The notes beneath the pieces are model-generated. The model had not been told where the DNA came from. It saw nothing but the letters and a program-made list of their open reading frames with translations, and did not search any database. A DNA stretch of 64,000 bases from Rhizobium johnstonii 3841 (GTDB taxonomy: Bacteria; Pseudomonadota; Alphaproteobacteria; Rhizobiales; Rhizobiaceae): NCBI RefSeq assembly GCF_000009265.1, contig NC_008380.1:687501-751500 (forward strand). Direction: 5' to 3'. This document shows, in pieces, positions 8,430 through 17,507 of this stretch (within the stretch, counting starts at the first letter, position 1; the number at the start of each line of letters is the position of its first letter). The position numbers and the translations under genes were made by a program.

Positions 8430-9254
8430 ATGAAATCCGCACGGTTGAACCGACTTTTCGGCGTGTCCGGAAATTGTTTTGACGTTGCTATCGATCACGG
8501 CATGTTCAATGAACGGACCTTCCTTTCCGGCATCGAGAACATGAAGACGGCGATCGAGGTGATCGCGGACGCGGCGCCGGATGCCATTCAGCTCCCGCCA
8601 GGGACCGCACCCCTTCTGCAGGCGATCCCCGGCAAACATCGCCCGGCACTGGTGCTGCGCACCGACATCGCCAACATCTATGGCAATCCCCTGCCGTCTC
8701 AGTTGTTTTCCGAGATGATCGACAGGGCGGTGGAACAGGGCGTTGCGTTGGATGCCGCCTGTGTCGTCGTCAATCTTTTGATGCTGCCGGACCAGCCGGA
8801 AGTCTACCGCGCCTGCGTGCGCAATGTGAACAGCCTGAAGCGCGAATGCGAGATCTACGGCATGCCGCTGATGGTCGAGCCGCTCGTCATGCAGGACAAT
8901 TCCAAGGGCGCCTACATGGTCGACGGCGCGATCGACAAGATCCTGCCGCTCGTGCGCCAGGCGGCCGAACTCGGCGCTGATATCATCAAGGCCGACCCGT
9001 GCGACAATGTCGAGGAATATCACCGCGTGGTCGAGATCGCTCAAGGTCTGCCGGTGCTCGTGCGCGGCGGCGGCCGCGTTTCGGATCAGGAAATCCTGAT
9101 CCGCACCAAGCAGTTGATGGAGCAAGGCGCCCGTGGCATCGTCTATGGCCGCAACGTCATCCAGCATCAGAATCCCGCCGGCATGACGCGGGCTTTGATG
9201 GCGATCGTCCATGACAAGGCTTCCGTCGAGCAAGCCTTGCTGCATATAGCCTGA
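8430..9254 (+). CDS. Class I aldolase, DhnA/LsrF-type
   Basis: 274-residue TIM-barrel aldolase of the FbaB/DhnA/LsrF group (COG1830-like), forming a Schiff base with substrate. An early active-site aspartate is seen in DVAIDHGMF. The Schiff-base lysine is in GADIIKADPC, and the phosphate-binding glycines are in LVRGGGR and ARGIVYGRN. GGGAGGA precedes the ATG; a TTG five codons upstream is rejected. First gene of the LacI-controlled operon, with isomerase and kinase genes downstream. It probably cleaves a phosphorylated ketose made by them. The exact substrate is unknown. Confidence 0.82.
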   Translation: MKSARLNRLFGVSGNCFDVAIDHGMFNERTFLSGIENMKTAIEVIADAAPDAIQLPPGTAPLLQAIPGKHRPALVLRTDIANIYGNPLPSQLFSEMIDRAVEQGVALDAACVVVNLLMLPDQPEVYRACVRNVNSLKRECEIYGMPLMVEPLVMQDNSKGAYMVDGAIDKILPLVRQAAELGADIIKADPCDNVEEYHRVVEIAQGLPVLVRGGGRVSDQEILIRTKQLMEQGARGIVYGRNVIQHQNPAGMTRALMAIVHDKASVEQALLHIA

Positions 9255-9276
9255 CGCGCGTCTGGGAGGAGATGTC

Positions 9277-10431
9277 ATGACGAAAATATTCCGCTTCGGC
9301 GTCATCGGCTGCGGTCTGATGGGGCGCGAGTTCGCGAGTGCTGCGGCGCGCTGGCTGCATCTGGCCGATGTGAAGGCGCGACCGGAAATCGTCGCCGTCT
9401 GTGACACCAACGCGACGCTGCTCGACTGGTTCAGGGATCATGTGCCGACCGTTCGGCAATTCACCGCCGACTATAAGGAGCTTCTGGCCAATCCCGAGGT
9501 CGATGCGGTCTATTGCGCTGTCCCGCATGTGCTGCACCAGCAATTCTACATCGACATCCTGAAGGCCGGAAAGCATCTTCTCGGCGAAAAGCCCTTCGGC
9601 ATGGACGCCGCTCAGAACCGGGAGATCATGGCGGTTCTCGCCGAGCATCCCGAACGCCTGGTCCGCTGCTCGTCGGAAATGCCTTTCTTCCCTGGCGCAC
9701 AGAAGGTCATCGCGCTCGCAAAAAGCGGCGAGATGGGGGATATCCTCGAAGTCGAGGCGGGTTTCCTGCACTCTTCGGATATCGACCGGCAGAAGCCGAT
9801 CAACTGGAAGCGCATGGCCGATATCAATGGCGACTATGGCTGCATGGGTGATCTCGGCATGCATGTGCTGCACGTGCCGCTGCGTCTCGGCTGGCGCCCG
9901 ACCACCCTGCACGCGCAATTGGTCAAGAAGGTCACCGAACGTCCTGACGGCAAGGGCGGCATGCTGCCCTGCACCACCTGGGACAACGCCACAATCAGCA
10001 GCCGCGTGCGCACCGGGGATCAGGATTTCCCGATGGTGCTGAAAACCTGGCGCATCGCGCCCGGCGAATCCAACACCTGGTACATCCGCGTTCTCGGCAT
10101 GAAGAAGAGCACGTTCTTCAGCACGAAGTCGCCGCGCCAGTGGCAGTGGATGGATTATAATGGCGGTGCCCAGGCCTGGAGCACCGAGGATCTCGGTTAT
10201 GGCTCGCTGTTTCCGGCCATCACAGGCAAGATCTTCGAATTCGGTTTTGCCGACGCCATACAGCAGATGTGGGCGGCCTTCGTCGATGAACTTGCCGGCG
10301 GGAATGCCAACGGTTTCGGCTGTGCGACGCCGGCCGAGGCGCAGGCGCATCACGCGGTCCTGACGGCAGCCCTCAAATCCGGTCGCGAGGACGTCGTGGT
10401 GCCGGTCGCCTATGACGGGGCGTCAGCCTGA
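9277..10431 (+). CDS. Gfo/Idh/MocA-family oxidoreductase
   Basis: 384-residue NAD(P)-dependent sugar or polyol oxidoreductase. It has the N-terminal Rossmann motif GVIGCGLMGREF, then VCDTN, then the family EKP motif in LLGEKPFGMD (Lys as proton relay), followed by the C-terminal alpha/beta domain. GGGAGGAG precedes the start. Its stop overlaps the next start by one base (TGATG), so expression is coupled. The role within the pathway is uncertain: it could oxidise a sugar at one carbon or act as an epimerising dehydrogenase. Confidence 0.85.
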   Translation: MTKIFRFGVIGCGLMGREFASAAARWLHLADVKARPEIVAVCDTNATLLDWFRDHVPTVRQFTADYKELLANPEVDAVYCAVPHVLHQQFYIDILKAGKHLLGEKPFGMDAAQNREIMAVLAEHPERLVRCSSEMPFFPGAQKVIALAKSGEMGDILEVEAGFLHSSDIDRQKPINWKRMADINGDYGCMGDLGMHVLHVPLRLGWRPTTLHAQLVKKVTERPDGKGGMLPCTTWDNATISSRVRTGDQDFPMVLKTWRIAPGESNTWYIRVLGMKKSTFFSTKSPRQWQWMDYNGGAQAWSTEDLGYGSLFPAITGKIFEFGFADAIQQMWAAFVDELAGGNANGFGCATPAEAQAHHAVLTAALKSGREDVVVPVAYDGASA

Positions 10432-11102
10432 TGAAGCGCTCCGAGATCAACGCCGCGTTGCTGCGGGCAACCGAGACCCTCGAGCGCTGGCACTGGTCCC
10501 TGCCGGCATGGGGGTATTGGACGGCGGCGGATTTTACCTCTCATCCCGAGGCATCGGCCTATTTGCGCGCCCATCAGCTGGGTTGGGATGTCACCGATTT
10601 CGGCTCGAACCGCTTCGCCGAATGCGGCCTCGTGCTGTTTTGCCTGCGCAATGGCATCGTTGATATCAGGGGTGAACGGACCTATGCCGAAAAGCTGCTC
10701 TTCGTTGGCGAAGGGCAGGTCACGCCGACGCACCGTCATGCGGCGAAGATGGAAGACATCATCAATCGCGCCGGTGGCGATCTCGTCATCGAATTCGCCG
10801 CAACCGATGCCGATGGCAATGTGCTGACGGAGGATGTGACGGTGCCGGTAGACGGGCTGCCGCACCGGCTCGCTGCATGGGAGCCGCTGATCCTCCAGCC
10901 TGGCCAGAGCGTGACGATCCGCACCGGGCTTTATCACCGCTTCTACGGCAGGAAAGGCGGCGGACCTGTCCTTGTCGGCGAGGTCAGTCAGGTCAACGAC
11001 GACAACAGCGACAATTTCTTTCTGGAGCCGATCGCACGCTTTGCCGCGATCGAGGAAGACGAGCCGCCGCTGAGACCCTTGTGGAACGAAGGAGTCAGCT
11101 GA
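10431..11102 (+). CDS. D-lyxose isomerase-family (cupin) sugar isomerase
   Basis: 223-residue protein of the D-lyxose ketol-isomerase family, a cupin metalloenzyme. The metal ligands are recognisable in VTPTHRHAAKMEDIINR (two His and Glu) and the later GLYHRFYG (His). Family members convert D-lyxose to D-xylulose and D-mannose to D-fructose. It is coupled by 1-base overlaps to both the upstream oxidoreductase and the downstream PfkB kinase. The order isomerase, then kinase, with an aldolase at the head of the operon makes a compact aldose-to-triose route. The actual sugar is not known. Confidence 0.8.
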   Translation: MKRSEINAALLRATETLERWHWSLPAWGYWTAADFTSHPEASAYLRAHQLGWDVTDFGSNRFAECGLVLFCLRNGIVDIRGERTYAEKLLFVGEGQVTPTHRHAAKMEDIINRAGGDLVIEFAATDADGNVLTEDVTVPVDGLPHRLAAWEPLILQPGQSVTIRTGLYHRFYGRKGGGPVLVGEVSQVNDDNSDNFFLEPIARFAAIEEDEPPLRPLWNEGVS

Positions 11103-12160
11103 TGCGAGCCGGGGAGGGGGTTCACGATCGCGACAGTCGGAAGCAGGGCGGCATCGTCTGCGCGGGAAACTTCATCGTCGATCGCGTCCACACCCTGTCC
11201 TATTGGCCCGAACAGGGCAATCTCGCGCATATCCTGCACCAGGATCTGGGCGTGGGGGGCGGGGCGGCCAACGTCGTCACCGATCTGGCCTCGCTTGGAT
11301 TTCCCGGAAAGCTGGCGGCGGCGGGATGCATCGGCGCCGATCAGGACGGAGAAATCGTCAAGGCCCGCCTTGCGGTTGCCGGCGTCGATGTCGGTGGGCT
11401 GACGGCGCTTGCCGACCGGGTGACGGCGCATACCCATGTCATGAATGTGCCTGGCCAGAACCGGACCTTCTTCTATCATGGCGGCGCCAACGATGCCGTC
11501 ACCGACAAGCTTGTCTCACCGGCAACCTTCGCCAAGGCCGGCTATCGGCTGTTCTATCTCGGTTATCTCATGCTGTTGCCGGGTCTCGACCGCATTGGCC
11601 CTGACGGCCGTTCGGGAGCATCGCGCCTGCTGGAAGCGGCGCGGCGCGCCGGACTGACGACCTGCGTGGATTTCGTATCGAGTGAAGACCCGGAATTTGC
11701 GGCCAAGGTCGGCGTCGCTCTGCCCTTCTGCGATTTCCTGATCATCAACGAGATGGAGGCGGGGCGGGCAACCGGCGTTATCGTCCGCGATGCGGAGGGA
11801 GATTTGATCGAGGCAGGGCTTTTGGAAGCGGGCGAGCGCCTGCTTGCGGCTGGTGTCGCCAAGGGCGCGATCATCCATGCGCCGGAAACCTGCTTCTGGT
11901 TTGCGCCGGGTGCTTCCCCGATCATCACGCGTTCACGACCTGTCGATCCCGATGACATCGTCAGTACCGTCGGCGCAGGAGACGCTTTCTGCGCCGCCGT
12001 GCTCTACGGCCTGCATGAGAACTGGCCGGTCGAGCATATCTGCGCCGTCGCCCACGCCGCAGCTGCGCGTTGCCTCGAGGGGGCGACGGCCACAGATGGC
12101 ATCCCCGACATGTCCGTCCTTCTTCGCGAGGTGAAGGAGACGAAGCCGGAATCCGCTTAG
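11102..12160 (+). CDS. PfkB-family carbohydrate kinase (second)
   Basis: 352-residue ribokinase-fold kinase. The N-terminal GIVCAGNFIVDRVH and VGGGAANVVTDLASLG bind sugar, and STVGAGDAFCAAVLYG near residue 295 carries the anion hole and catalytic Asp. The chosen ATG overlaps the isomerase stop by one base; a much longer reading reaching back 75 codons overlaps the isomerase gene and is rejected. It probably phosphorylates the ketose made by the upstream isomerase to feed the aldolase. It clearly differs from the first PfkB kinase in this island. Confidence 0.82.
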   Translation: MRAGEGVHDRDSRKQGGIVCAGNFIVDRVHTLSYWPEQGNLAHILHQDLGVGGGAANVVTDLASLGFPGKLAAAGCIGADQDGEIVKARLAVAGVDVGGLTALADRVTAHTHVMNVPGQNRTFFYHGGANDAVTDKLVSPATFAKAGYRLFYLGYLMLLPGLDRIGPDGRSGASRLLEAARRAGLTTCVDFVSSEDPEFAAKVGVALPFCDFLIINEMEAGRATGVIVRDAEGDLIEAGLLEAGERLLAAGVAKGAIIHAPETCFWFAPGASPIITRSRPVDPDDIVSTVGAGDAFCAAVLYGLHENWPVEHICAVAHAAAARCLEGATATDGIPDMSVLLREVKETKPESA

Positions 12161-12224
12161 CCCATTGGCGTCGCCTCAGGAGGGCGGTTCCGATTATCGT
12201 TCAGTCAAAAGGGGAGGAGCAACC

Positions 12225-12299
12225 ATGAAGCTATTCGTTACGGCAGCCGCGCACGGCGCCTTTGCCGATTTAGGCGCGACCGGGGAGGCAGTGCAATGA
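12225..12299 (+). CDS. Possible 24-residue peptide coupled to the SmoS-like gene
   Basis: ATG at 12225 preceded by a strong GGGGAGGAG site reads MKLFVTAAAHGAFADLGATG then four more residues, with a stop that overlaps the next ATG (ATGA). It may be a leader peptide driving coupled translation of the SDR, or the joined ends of a deleted gene. No family is recognised. Confidence 0.35.
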   Translation: MKLFVTAAAHGAFADLGATGEAVQ

Positions 12300-13084
12300 C
12301 ACATACGGAAACGGCGCGACTTTCCGGCAAGGTGGCATTGGTCACGGGAGGAGCGAGCGGCATCGGCAAGGCGGTCTGCGAGCGCTTTGCCGCCGAAGGC
12401 GCGAGGGTTGTCGTGGCGGATCTCGACGGTGAACGATGCGCACGGGTGGCCGAAGCGATCGGCCCTCAGGCCTGGGGTGTAGCGCTTGACGTGACCAGTC
12501 AGGACAGCATCGAAGAAGCCGCGCGCTTCACCATCGCCACCGCTAGTCAGATCGACATCCTGGTCAACGCCGCAGGCATTTACGACGTCGAGTCCATCCT
12601 GGAAATATCCCGGGAACGGACCGCTAGGGTATTTCAGGTCAATATCGAAGGCCTGATCTTCATGACGCAGGCCGTTGCCCGCCACATGGTGGAAAGAGGG
12701 GAAGGTGGCCGCATCATCAACTTCTCGTCCCAGGCTGGGCGTCGGGGCGAAGGACCGGCAGTGGCTTACTGCGCTTCCAAAGCGGCCGTCATCAGCATCA
12801 CCCAAAGCTGCGCTCTGGAGCTGATCCGTTACGGGATCAACGTCAACGCCATCGCTCCCGGCGTCGTCGATACGCCGATGTGGGACGTCGTCGATGCAAA
12901 GCTCGGCAGCCGGGAAGGTTTGAGACCCGGTGACGTCAAGCGCCGCGTGGCCGCCGCCGTCCCGGCCGGACGATTTGGCGCCCCCCAAGAACAAGCTGCC
13001 ATGGCCGCCTTCCTGGCCGGACCCGATGCAGCATACATCGTGGCGCAGTGCTACAATGTCGACGGCGGCAATGTCATGAGCTGA
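12296..13084 (+). CDS. SDR oxidoreductase, sorbitol dehydrogenase (SmoS)-like
   Basis: 262-residue short-chain dehydrogenase. Motifs: VTGGASGIGKAVCE (cofactor), VADLDG with an Asp favouring NAD, NAAGIYD, NFSSQAGRRGEG, YCASKAAVISITQS (Tyr/Lys) and the C-terminal YIVAQCYNVDGGNVMS. The SQAGRRGE and NVDGGN.MS segments strongly resemble the SmoS sorbitol dehydrogenase of Rhodobacter, which oxidises D-sorbitol to D-fructose and galactitol or L-iditol to the corresponding ketoses. GGGGAGG lies upstream. It is followed by a zinc alcohol dehydrogenase, giving two dehydrogenases at the end of the operon. Confidence 0.85.
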   Translation: MTHTETARLSGKVALVTGGASGIGKAVCERFAAEGARVVVADLDGERCARVAEAIGPQAWGVALDVTSQDSIEEAARFTIATASQIDILVNAAGIYDVESILEISRERTARVFQVNIEGLIFMTQAVARHMVERGEGGRIINFSSQAGRRGEGPAVAYCASKAAVISITQSCALELIRYGINVNAIAPGVVDTPMWDVVDAKLGSREGLRPGDVKRRVAAAVPAGRFGAPQEQAAMAAFLAGPDAAYIVAQCYNVDGGNVMS

Positions 13085-13140
13085 GCGCTTGGCTTCATCA
13101 GCCGGAATAGGCAATCGAACTTGATGTCTGGAGGAGTGGA

Positions 13141-14151
13141 ATGAGAGCTGTACGTTTGGAGTCGATCGGGTCTTTGACCATGCGCAGCGTCGAGAAACCG
13201 GTTGCCGGGCCGGGCGAGCTGCTTGTCCGGGTTTCGGTGGCCGGCATCTGTGGTTCCGATCGCCACATGTACAAGGGCGAGTATCCGACGGCTATCCCCG
13301 TGACGCTGGGCCACGAATTCTGCGGCATAGTCGAAGCGATCGGCGATACCGTTACCCGCTTTACCGGCGGTGAGCTTGTGACGGTGGACCCGAATATTGC
13401 CTGCGGTACCTGTCGGGCTTGCACGCAGGCACGGCCGAACCTGTGCGAGAGCTTGACCGCCATCGGTGTGACACGGGATGGCGGCTTTGCCGAATATGTG
13501 GCGGTGCCGCAGGCCCAGGCCTTCGTCCTGCCGGCCGACCTCGATCCCGTTCACGGCGTCTTCAGTGAACCGCTGGCCTGCTGTATCCATGCCATCGACA
13601 AGGCAAGGATCCGTCCGGGCGACAGCGTCGCGATCCTCGGCGGGGGCGTGATCGGCCTGCTCATGGTGCAACTGGCCCGCCTGGCTGGGGCAGGCGAGGT
13701 GGTTTTGATTACGCGGCAGCAATCGAGACGCCAAACGGCTCTGCGCCTGGGGGCGACGCACGCCTTCGACCCGGCCGCTTCAGACACAATCGCTTCCGTT
13801 CGAGAGGTCACCAAAGGCGGCGCCGACGTGGTCATCGAGTGCGCCGGCGTCAGCGACACGCTGCAAAGCGGTCTGAAGATGGCGCGGCGCGGCGGTAGCT
13901 TCGTGCTTTTCGGGGTCACACCGGCGGGGGTCGAGGTGCCGGTTCTGCCTTTCGATCTGCTCGTAAACGAAGTCGATATCAGGCCGGCCTACCTCAACCC
14001 CTTCACCCATTCGCGCGCTGCGGCAATGGTCGCGAGCGGGGCGTTGGAGCTGGACGCATTGGTCACCAAAACCATCGGTCTCGAGGAGGTCGCCGACGTG
14101 GTGGGCAACGCGCCATTGCCAGGCGAGATCAAGGTCATCGTCCGACCCTAG
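13141..14151 (+). CDS. Zinc-dependent alcohol/polyol dehydrogenase
   Basis: 336-residue medium-chain dehydrogenase with an N-terminal GroES-like domain. Catalytic zinc ligands are seen in GICGSDRHMY (Cys) and LGHEFCGIVE (His/Glu). The structural-zinc cysteines are in CGTCRACTQARPNLC. The Rossmann loop VAILGGGVIGLL is near residue 165. The family includes sorbitol, galactitol-1-phosphate and threonine dehydrogenases; the setting favours a polyol or sugar alcohol. GGAGGAG precedes the start. Its stop overlaps the stop of the convergent LacI gene. Confidence 0.85.
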   Translation: MRAVRLESIGSLTMRSVEKPVAGPGELLVRVSVAGICGSDRHMYKGEYPTAIPVTLGHEFCGIVEAIGDTVTRFTGGELVTVDPNIACGTCRACTQARPNLCESLTAIGVTRDGGFAEYVAVPQAQAFVLPADLDPVHGVFSEPLACCIHAIDKARIRPGDSVAILGGGVIGLLMVQLARLAGAGEVVLITRQQSRRQTALRLGATHAFDPAASDTIASVREVTKGGADVVIECAGVSDTLQSGLKMARRGGSFVLFGVTPAGVEVPVLPFDLLVNEVDIRPAYLNPFTHSRAAAMVASGALELDALVTKTIGLEEVADVVGNAPLPGEIKVIVRP

Positions 14152-15179
14152 CTTGGCCGCGCCCTGCGAACAGCGCCGGTGGAATCACGCTCGATCAGCG
14201 TGACCGGCACTTTGACGATCGCACCCTGTCGAGATTCGTCTCCCGTGTGGTGCTCTTCGATCAGCGCTTCCAGCAGCCGTGCTGCCTGCTGTCCAACATC
14301 GCGGATCGGCTGCGCGACCGTTGTCAGCCGTGGAAAGACGTAGGCAGCCTCCGGCAGATCGTCGAAGCCGACGATCGAATAGTCGCCCGGAACGGAAAAT
14401 CCGCGATCCTGGATGGCATGGATTGCGGCAATCGCTGAAACGTCGGTCGTGCCGATGATCGCGGTGACCTCGGGTCGAGACGCCAGCAATTCCCGCGCCA
14501 GCCGGTAGGTTTCTGCAAAGCTGTGCTCTTCCGCCATCGCCACGATGGCAGGCGCGATCCCATCTTTCGCCATCTCCGCCGTGATGCCCTTAAGGCGAAG
14601 CTGGATCGGCTGGCTGTGGGCCGGCGCGCCGACGATGGCGATTGCCCGGTGGCCGAGATCGATCAGATGGCGCGCCATCAGCCGCCCGCCTTCCTCGTGA
14701 TCGGCCATGACAGCGTCGTCAGCGATGCCGCTCAGCTCGCGGTCAATGGCGATGATCGGAATGCCAGCGTCCCGCAGCACCCCGAAATGCTCGATGCTGC
14801 CGAAGGCGCTTGCCACGATGACGCCGTCGACGCGCTGGGCGAGCAGCATGGAGATGTAGCGCACCTCATGGTCCATATTTTCCGCCGTGCTGCAGATCAG
14901 CGTCTGATAGCCGTGCTGGAACAGTTCCTGTTCAATCGCATGGGCCAGGATGCCGAAGAAAGGCACTTCAATCGACGGCAGCATCAGTCCGATCATCCGG
15001 CTTGGTGCGCCGCGCAGCATACGGGCACCCTTGCTGGGCGTGTAGTTCAGCGTTCGGATAGCCGCCTCGACCCGCTCCCTGAGCTCAGGCGAGGCATAAC
15101 CGCTGTTGTTGAGCACGCGCGAGACCGAAGAGACTGACGTTCCTGCAAGTTTAGCGATATGTCGGATGCTGGTCGTCAC
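14148..15179 (-). CDS. LacI-family transcriptional regulator
   Basis: 343-residue repressor. Residues 4-25 form the LacI HTH (IRHIAKLAGTSVSSVSRVLN) followed by the hinge region. The periplasmic-binding-like effector domain carries MLPSIEVPFFG and the terminal IERDSTGA. It lies convergent to the operon it probably controls, with the stop codons overlapping. The paired TGGAAACG-type palindromes at 8345-8412 fit this family. The effector would be the transported sugar or an intermediate; this is inferred. Confidence 0.88.
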   Translation of the reverse strand: MTTSIRHIAKLAGTSVSSVSRVLNNSGYASPELRERVEAAIRTLNYTPSKGARMLRGAPSRMIGLMLPSIEVPFFGILAHAIEQELFQHGYQTLICSTAENMDHEVRYISMLLAQRVDGVIVASAFGSIEHFGVLRDAGIPIIAIDRELSGIADDAVMADHEEGGRLMARHLIDLGHRAIAIVGAPAHSQPIQLRLKGITAEMAKDGIAPAIVAMAEEHSFAETYRLARELLASRPEVTAIIGTTDVSAIAAIHAIQDRGFSVPGDYSIVGFDDLPEAAYVFPRLTTVAQPIRDVGQQAARLLEALIEEHHTGDESRQGAIVKVPVTLIERDSTGAVRRARPS

Positions 15180-15200
15180 GTGCTCGCATTTCTTTCTCTA

Positions 15201-15231
15201 CGGCGCCGCGCGTCCTTTCAGACGCGCGAAG
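15201..15231. repeat. RIME-type palindrome (short copy)
   Basis: gcgccgcgcgtc..gacgcgcga palindrome matching other copies in this window near 32.2, 42.0 and 61.9 kb. The rest of the 178-bp gap between the LacI gene and the Nit1C cluster shows no gene. Confidence 0.65.
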
Positions 15232-15358
15232 GAGGCTAGCATAGGGGCGGTCGAACATTCATGAGACGGGCTGCTGAAGTTCACCTTCATTTCATTATCC
15301 ACTAGATCACTAGCGGGACGCCGCATCAAGCGCGCCGCTGGTGCACTCCCGTGCAGGC

Positions 15359-16219
15359 TCAGCAAAGACTTTTCCAGGTGCCGAATATTTTGGCGATCAC
15401 TTTCCCATTTTCGCGTCGTAGCTGCCCATGGACAGTTTTTTGCTCTTCAGAAAAATCAAGGAGGTCGAAGAAAACGCGTTCATTTTGTTCGATATTTCCA
15501 AGGAAGAAGACGTCCTTTCGGACGACCGGCCCCTTGCGGGGAAACCAGTCTTCCAAGGCGCGATCGGCGAGCGCCTGATACTCGGCAAAGTAAAATAGTC
15601 CCGCGCCGTTGAACTCCTGCGAGGCGCTGGGATCGAACCGAAAGGTTCGGAGCGCTTTGTTGGCGAGGACAGGAAACCCGAAATGCGTCCCCAACCGCCC
15701 ATTCCGGATGTCTGCAGCATTCTGGGCCAGACGGCTGGGCTGGAACCGCTGTCCCTGCGGCGCACGCAACGTCACACGGGCGATCGAGTGATTGTTGTCT
15801 TTGATCGTTCTGTGAACGAAGGTGGAGATGAGTTCGACCACGCCGACGCTTCTTCCGTGGACAGACAACTCGTGCCGGGTCGACGTCCGGGTTCGCGAGA
15901 CTGCGGACAGTCTCGAGTGGATGGTCAAAATGTCGTTCGCCTGCACCACGTCGAAACGTGCATCCGTCAGTGACGTTGCACAGATTGCGGCATAGGCCTC
16001 CTCTCCATCGGCCGTTCTGAAATCCGCATTATCGAGCCCGAGATGACACGCAAGCATCAGCCAGTGACGATGGCCGAGTTCCTTCATCAGCCAGGTCTCC
16101 GACAGCCCGTTTCCATTCAAATGCGGCATGCCCAGCAGTATATGCGGATCAAGGGCACGTTCCATCAGATCGCGTGCCGAAGGTCCTGCGGGCGGAAAGT
16201 CGAGAAGGGCTGCGCTCAT
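15359..16219 (-). CDS. LnmK/Pnap_2097-like hot-dog protein at end of Nit1C operon
   Basis: 286 residues, starting MSAALLDFPPAGPSARDLME. The segment ILLGMPHLNGNGLSETWLMKELGHRHW and the C-terminal RKDVFFLGNIEQNERV resemble the LnmK/Pnap_2097 group (double hot-dog fold). The characterised member LnmK acts as an acyltransferase/decarboxylase on methylmalonyl-CoA and an acyl carrier protein. The chosen start is 2 bp after the flavoprotein stop; a longer reading overlapping that gene is rejected. Position and strand make it the last gene of the Nit1C operon. The reaction is unknown here; the family call is from memory of motifs. Confidence 0.65.
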   Translation of the reverse strand: MSAALLDFPPAGPSARDLMERALDPHILLGMPHLNGNGLSETWLMKELGHRHWLMLACHLGLDNADFRTADGEEAYAAICATSLTDARFDVVQANDILTIHSRLSAVSRTRTSTRHELSVHGRSVGVVELISTFVHRTIKDNNHSIARVTLRAPQGQRFQPSRLAQNAADIRNGRLGTHFGFPVLANKALRTFRFDPSASQEFNGAGLFYFAEYQALADRALEDWFPRKGPVVRKDVFFLGNIEQNERVFFDLLDFSEEQKTVHGQLRRENGKVIAKIFGTWKSLC

Positions 16220-16221
16220 GA

Positions 16222-17496
16222 TCAGGCGCTGACCGATTGCTTGAGAGACGATGTCTGTGCCGAATGTCGCGCTGCGAGATGCCCGACCACATGTTCGGCA
16301 TCCCTGCCGACGCTGAGGAACCGGCCCGAGCCCCAGGTCCAGAGCCAGGGAAGTCCGAGAACATAGACGCCATCGACGGCGGTGACTCCACGGCGATGAA
16401 CGGGATAGGCGTTGCCGTCGAAGATCGGCAGTCCGACGAAGGACCAATCCGGGCTGAATCCCGTGGCCCAGATGACCGAGGTGATCCCCTCCGCCTTCAG
16501 GTCGAGTTCGGCAATCTCCGCCTCAGGCTCCCAGACGGGGACATAGGGGGATCCGGCCGGAGCCTCGATGCCTTTTTCGGCGATATGCCGGTCAATCAGG
16601 GCATTGATGCCGTTATAGACACGGTCGGCGCCGTCGAGATTGGCCTTCAGGTTCGGCTCGAACAGCATCCGGCCGGCGGCGACGCCGGACATGCGGCCAT
16701 ACAGCGCGATGCCTTCCAGCGCGAACTTGCGCAGATCGATATCGCGTCCGCCGTCGCGTCCCGTCAGATAGTGGTTGGTGTCGTGCTTTTTCTTCGTCAT
16801 GCCGCCATGTTCGACCGTGATGTCGTACTGGCCGATATCGGAAAGCCAGTCGACCACATCGCGGCCGCGATAGAATCGGGCGCAACGCGGCGCATTGCCG
16901 GTGACGAGATGCACCTTGCGGCCCGCAAGATGCAGATCCTCTGCAATCTGGCAGCCGGACTGGCCGGAGCCGACCACGATGACGCCGCCATCCGGCAGTT
17001 GATCGGCATTGCGATAGGCGGCGGTGTGGATCTGCGTGATGTCCTCGGGCAGGCGCTCGCCGGCACGCGGAATGGCCGGATCCGCATAGAGGCTGGTGGC
17101 GATCACCACGGCATCGGCGGTCACCGCGCCAGCCGAGGTTTCGAGCCGGAAGAGGCCGCCATGCTTTTCGAGCGACGTCACGCCGGTTTGCTCGAAGATC
17201 GGAGCATCGACCTTCTTCACAAAGCGGTCGACATAGGCAAGGATCTCGTCCTTGACCATGAAACCGTGCGGATCCGTGCCGTCATAGGGATGATCGGGAA
17301 GCTGGCACTGCCAGTTCGGCGTCACCAGGCAGAAGGCGTCCCAGCGTTCGTTCTTCCACTTATGCGCAACGGTCTTCTTCTCGAAGACAACATGGTCGAT
17401 GCCGTGGCTTTTCAGATAGTAAGAGGCCGAGAGCCCGGCCTGGCCACCGCCGATGACAACCGCGCTGTAATGGCTCTTGAGGGATGGTGTGGGCAT
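16222..17496 (-). CDS. FAD-dependent oxidoreductase, MSMEG_0569 type (Nit1C)
   Basis: 424-residue flavoprotein monooxygenase-like protein. The FAD motif VVIGGGQAGLSASYYL is near the N terminus, a second dinucleotide motif VVVGSGQSGCQIAEDL is near residue 170, and the late WATGFSPD segment is typical of class B flavoproteins. AAAGGA precedes the ATG at 17496. An ATG five codons earlier overlaps the upstream stop as ATGA and is the alternative start. It belongs to the conserved Nit1C flavoprotein family, whose substrate is not established. Confidence 0.88.
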   Translation of the reverse strand: MPTPSLKSHYSAVVIGGGQAGLSASYYLKSHGIDHVVFEKKTVAHKWKNERWDAFCLVTPNWQCQLPDHPYDGTDPHGFMVKDEILAYVDRFVKKVDAPIFEQTGVTSLEKHGGLFRLETSAGAVTADAVVIATSLYADPAIPRAGERLPEDITQIHTAAYRNADQLPDGGVIVVGSGQSGCQIAEDLHLAGRKVHLVTGNAPRCARFYRGRDVVDWLSDIGQYDITVEHGGMTKKKHDTNHYLTGRDGGRDIDLRKFALEGIALYGRMSGVAAGRMLFEPNLKANLDGADRVYNGINALIDRHIAEKGIEAPAGSPYVPVWEPEAEIAELDLKAEGITSVIWATGFSPDWSFVGLPIFDGNAYPVHRRGVTAVDGVYVLGLPWLWTWGSGRFLSVGRDAEHVVGHLAARHSAQTSSLKQSVSA

Positions 17497-17507
17497 GATG
17501 GGTCCTT

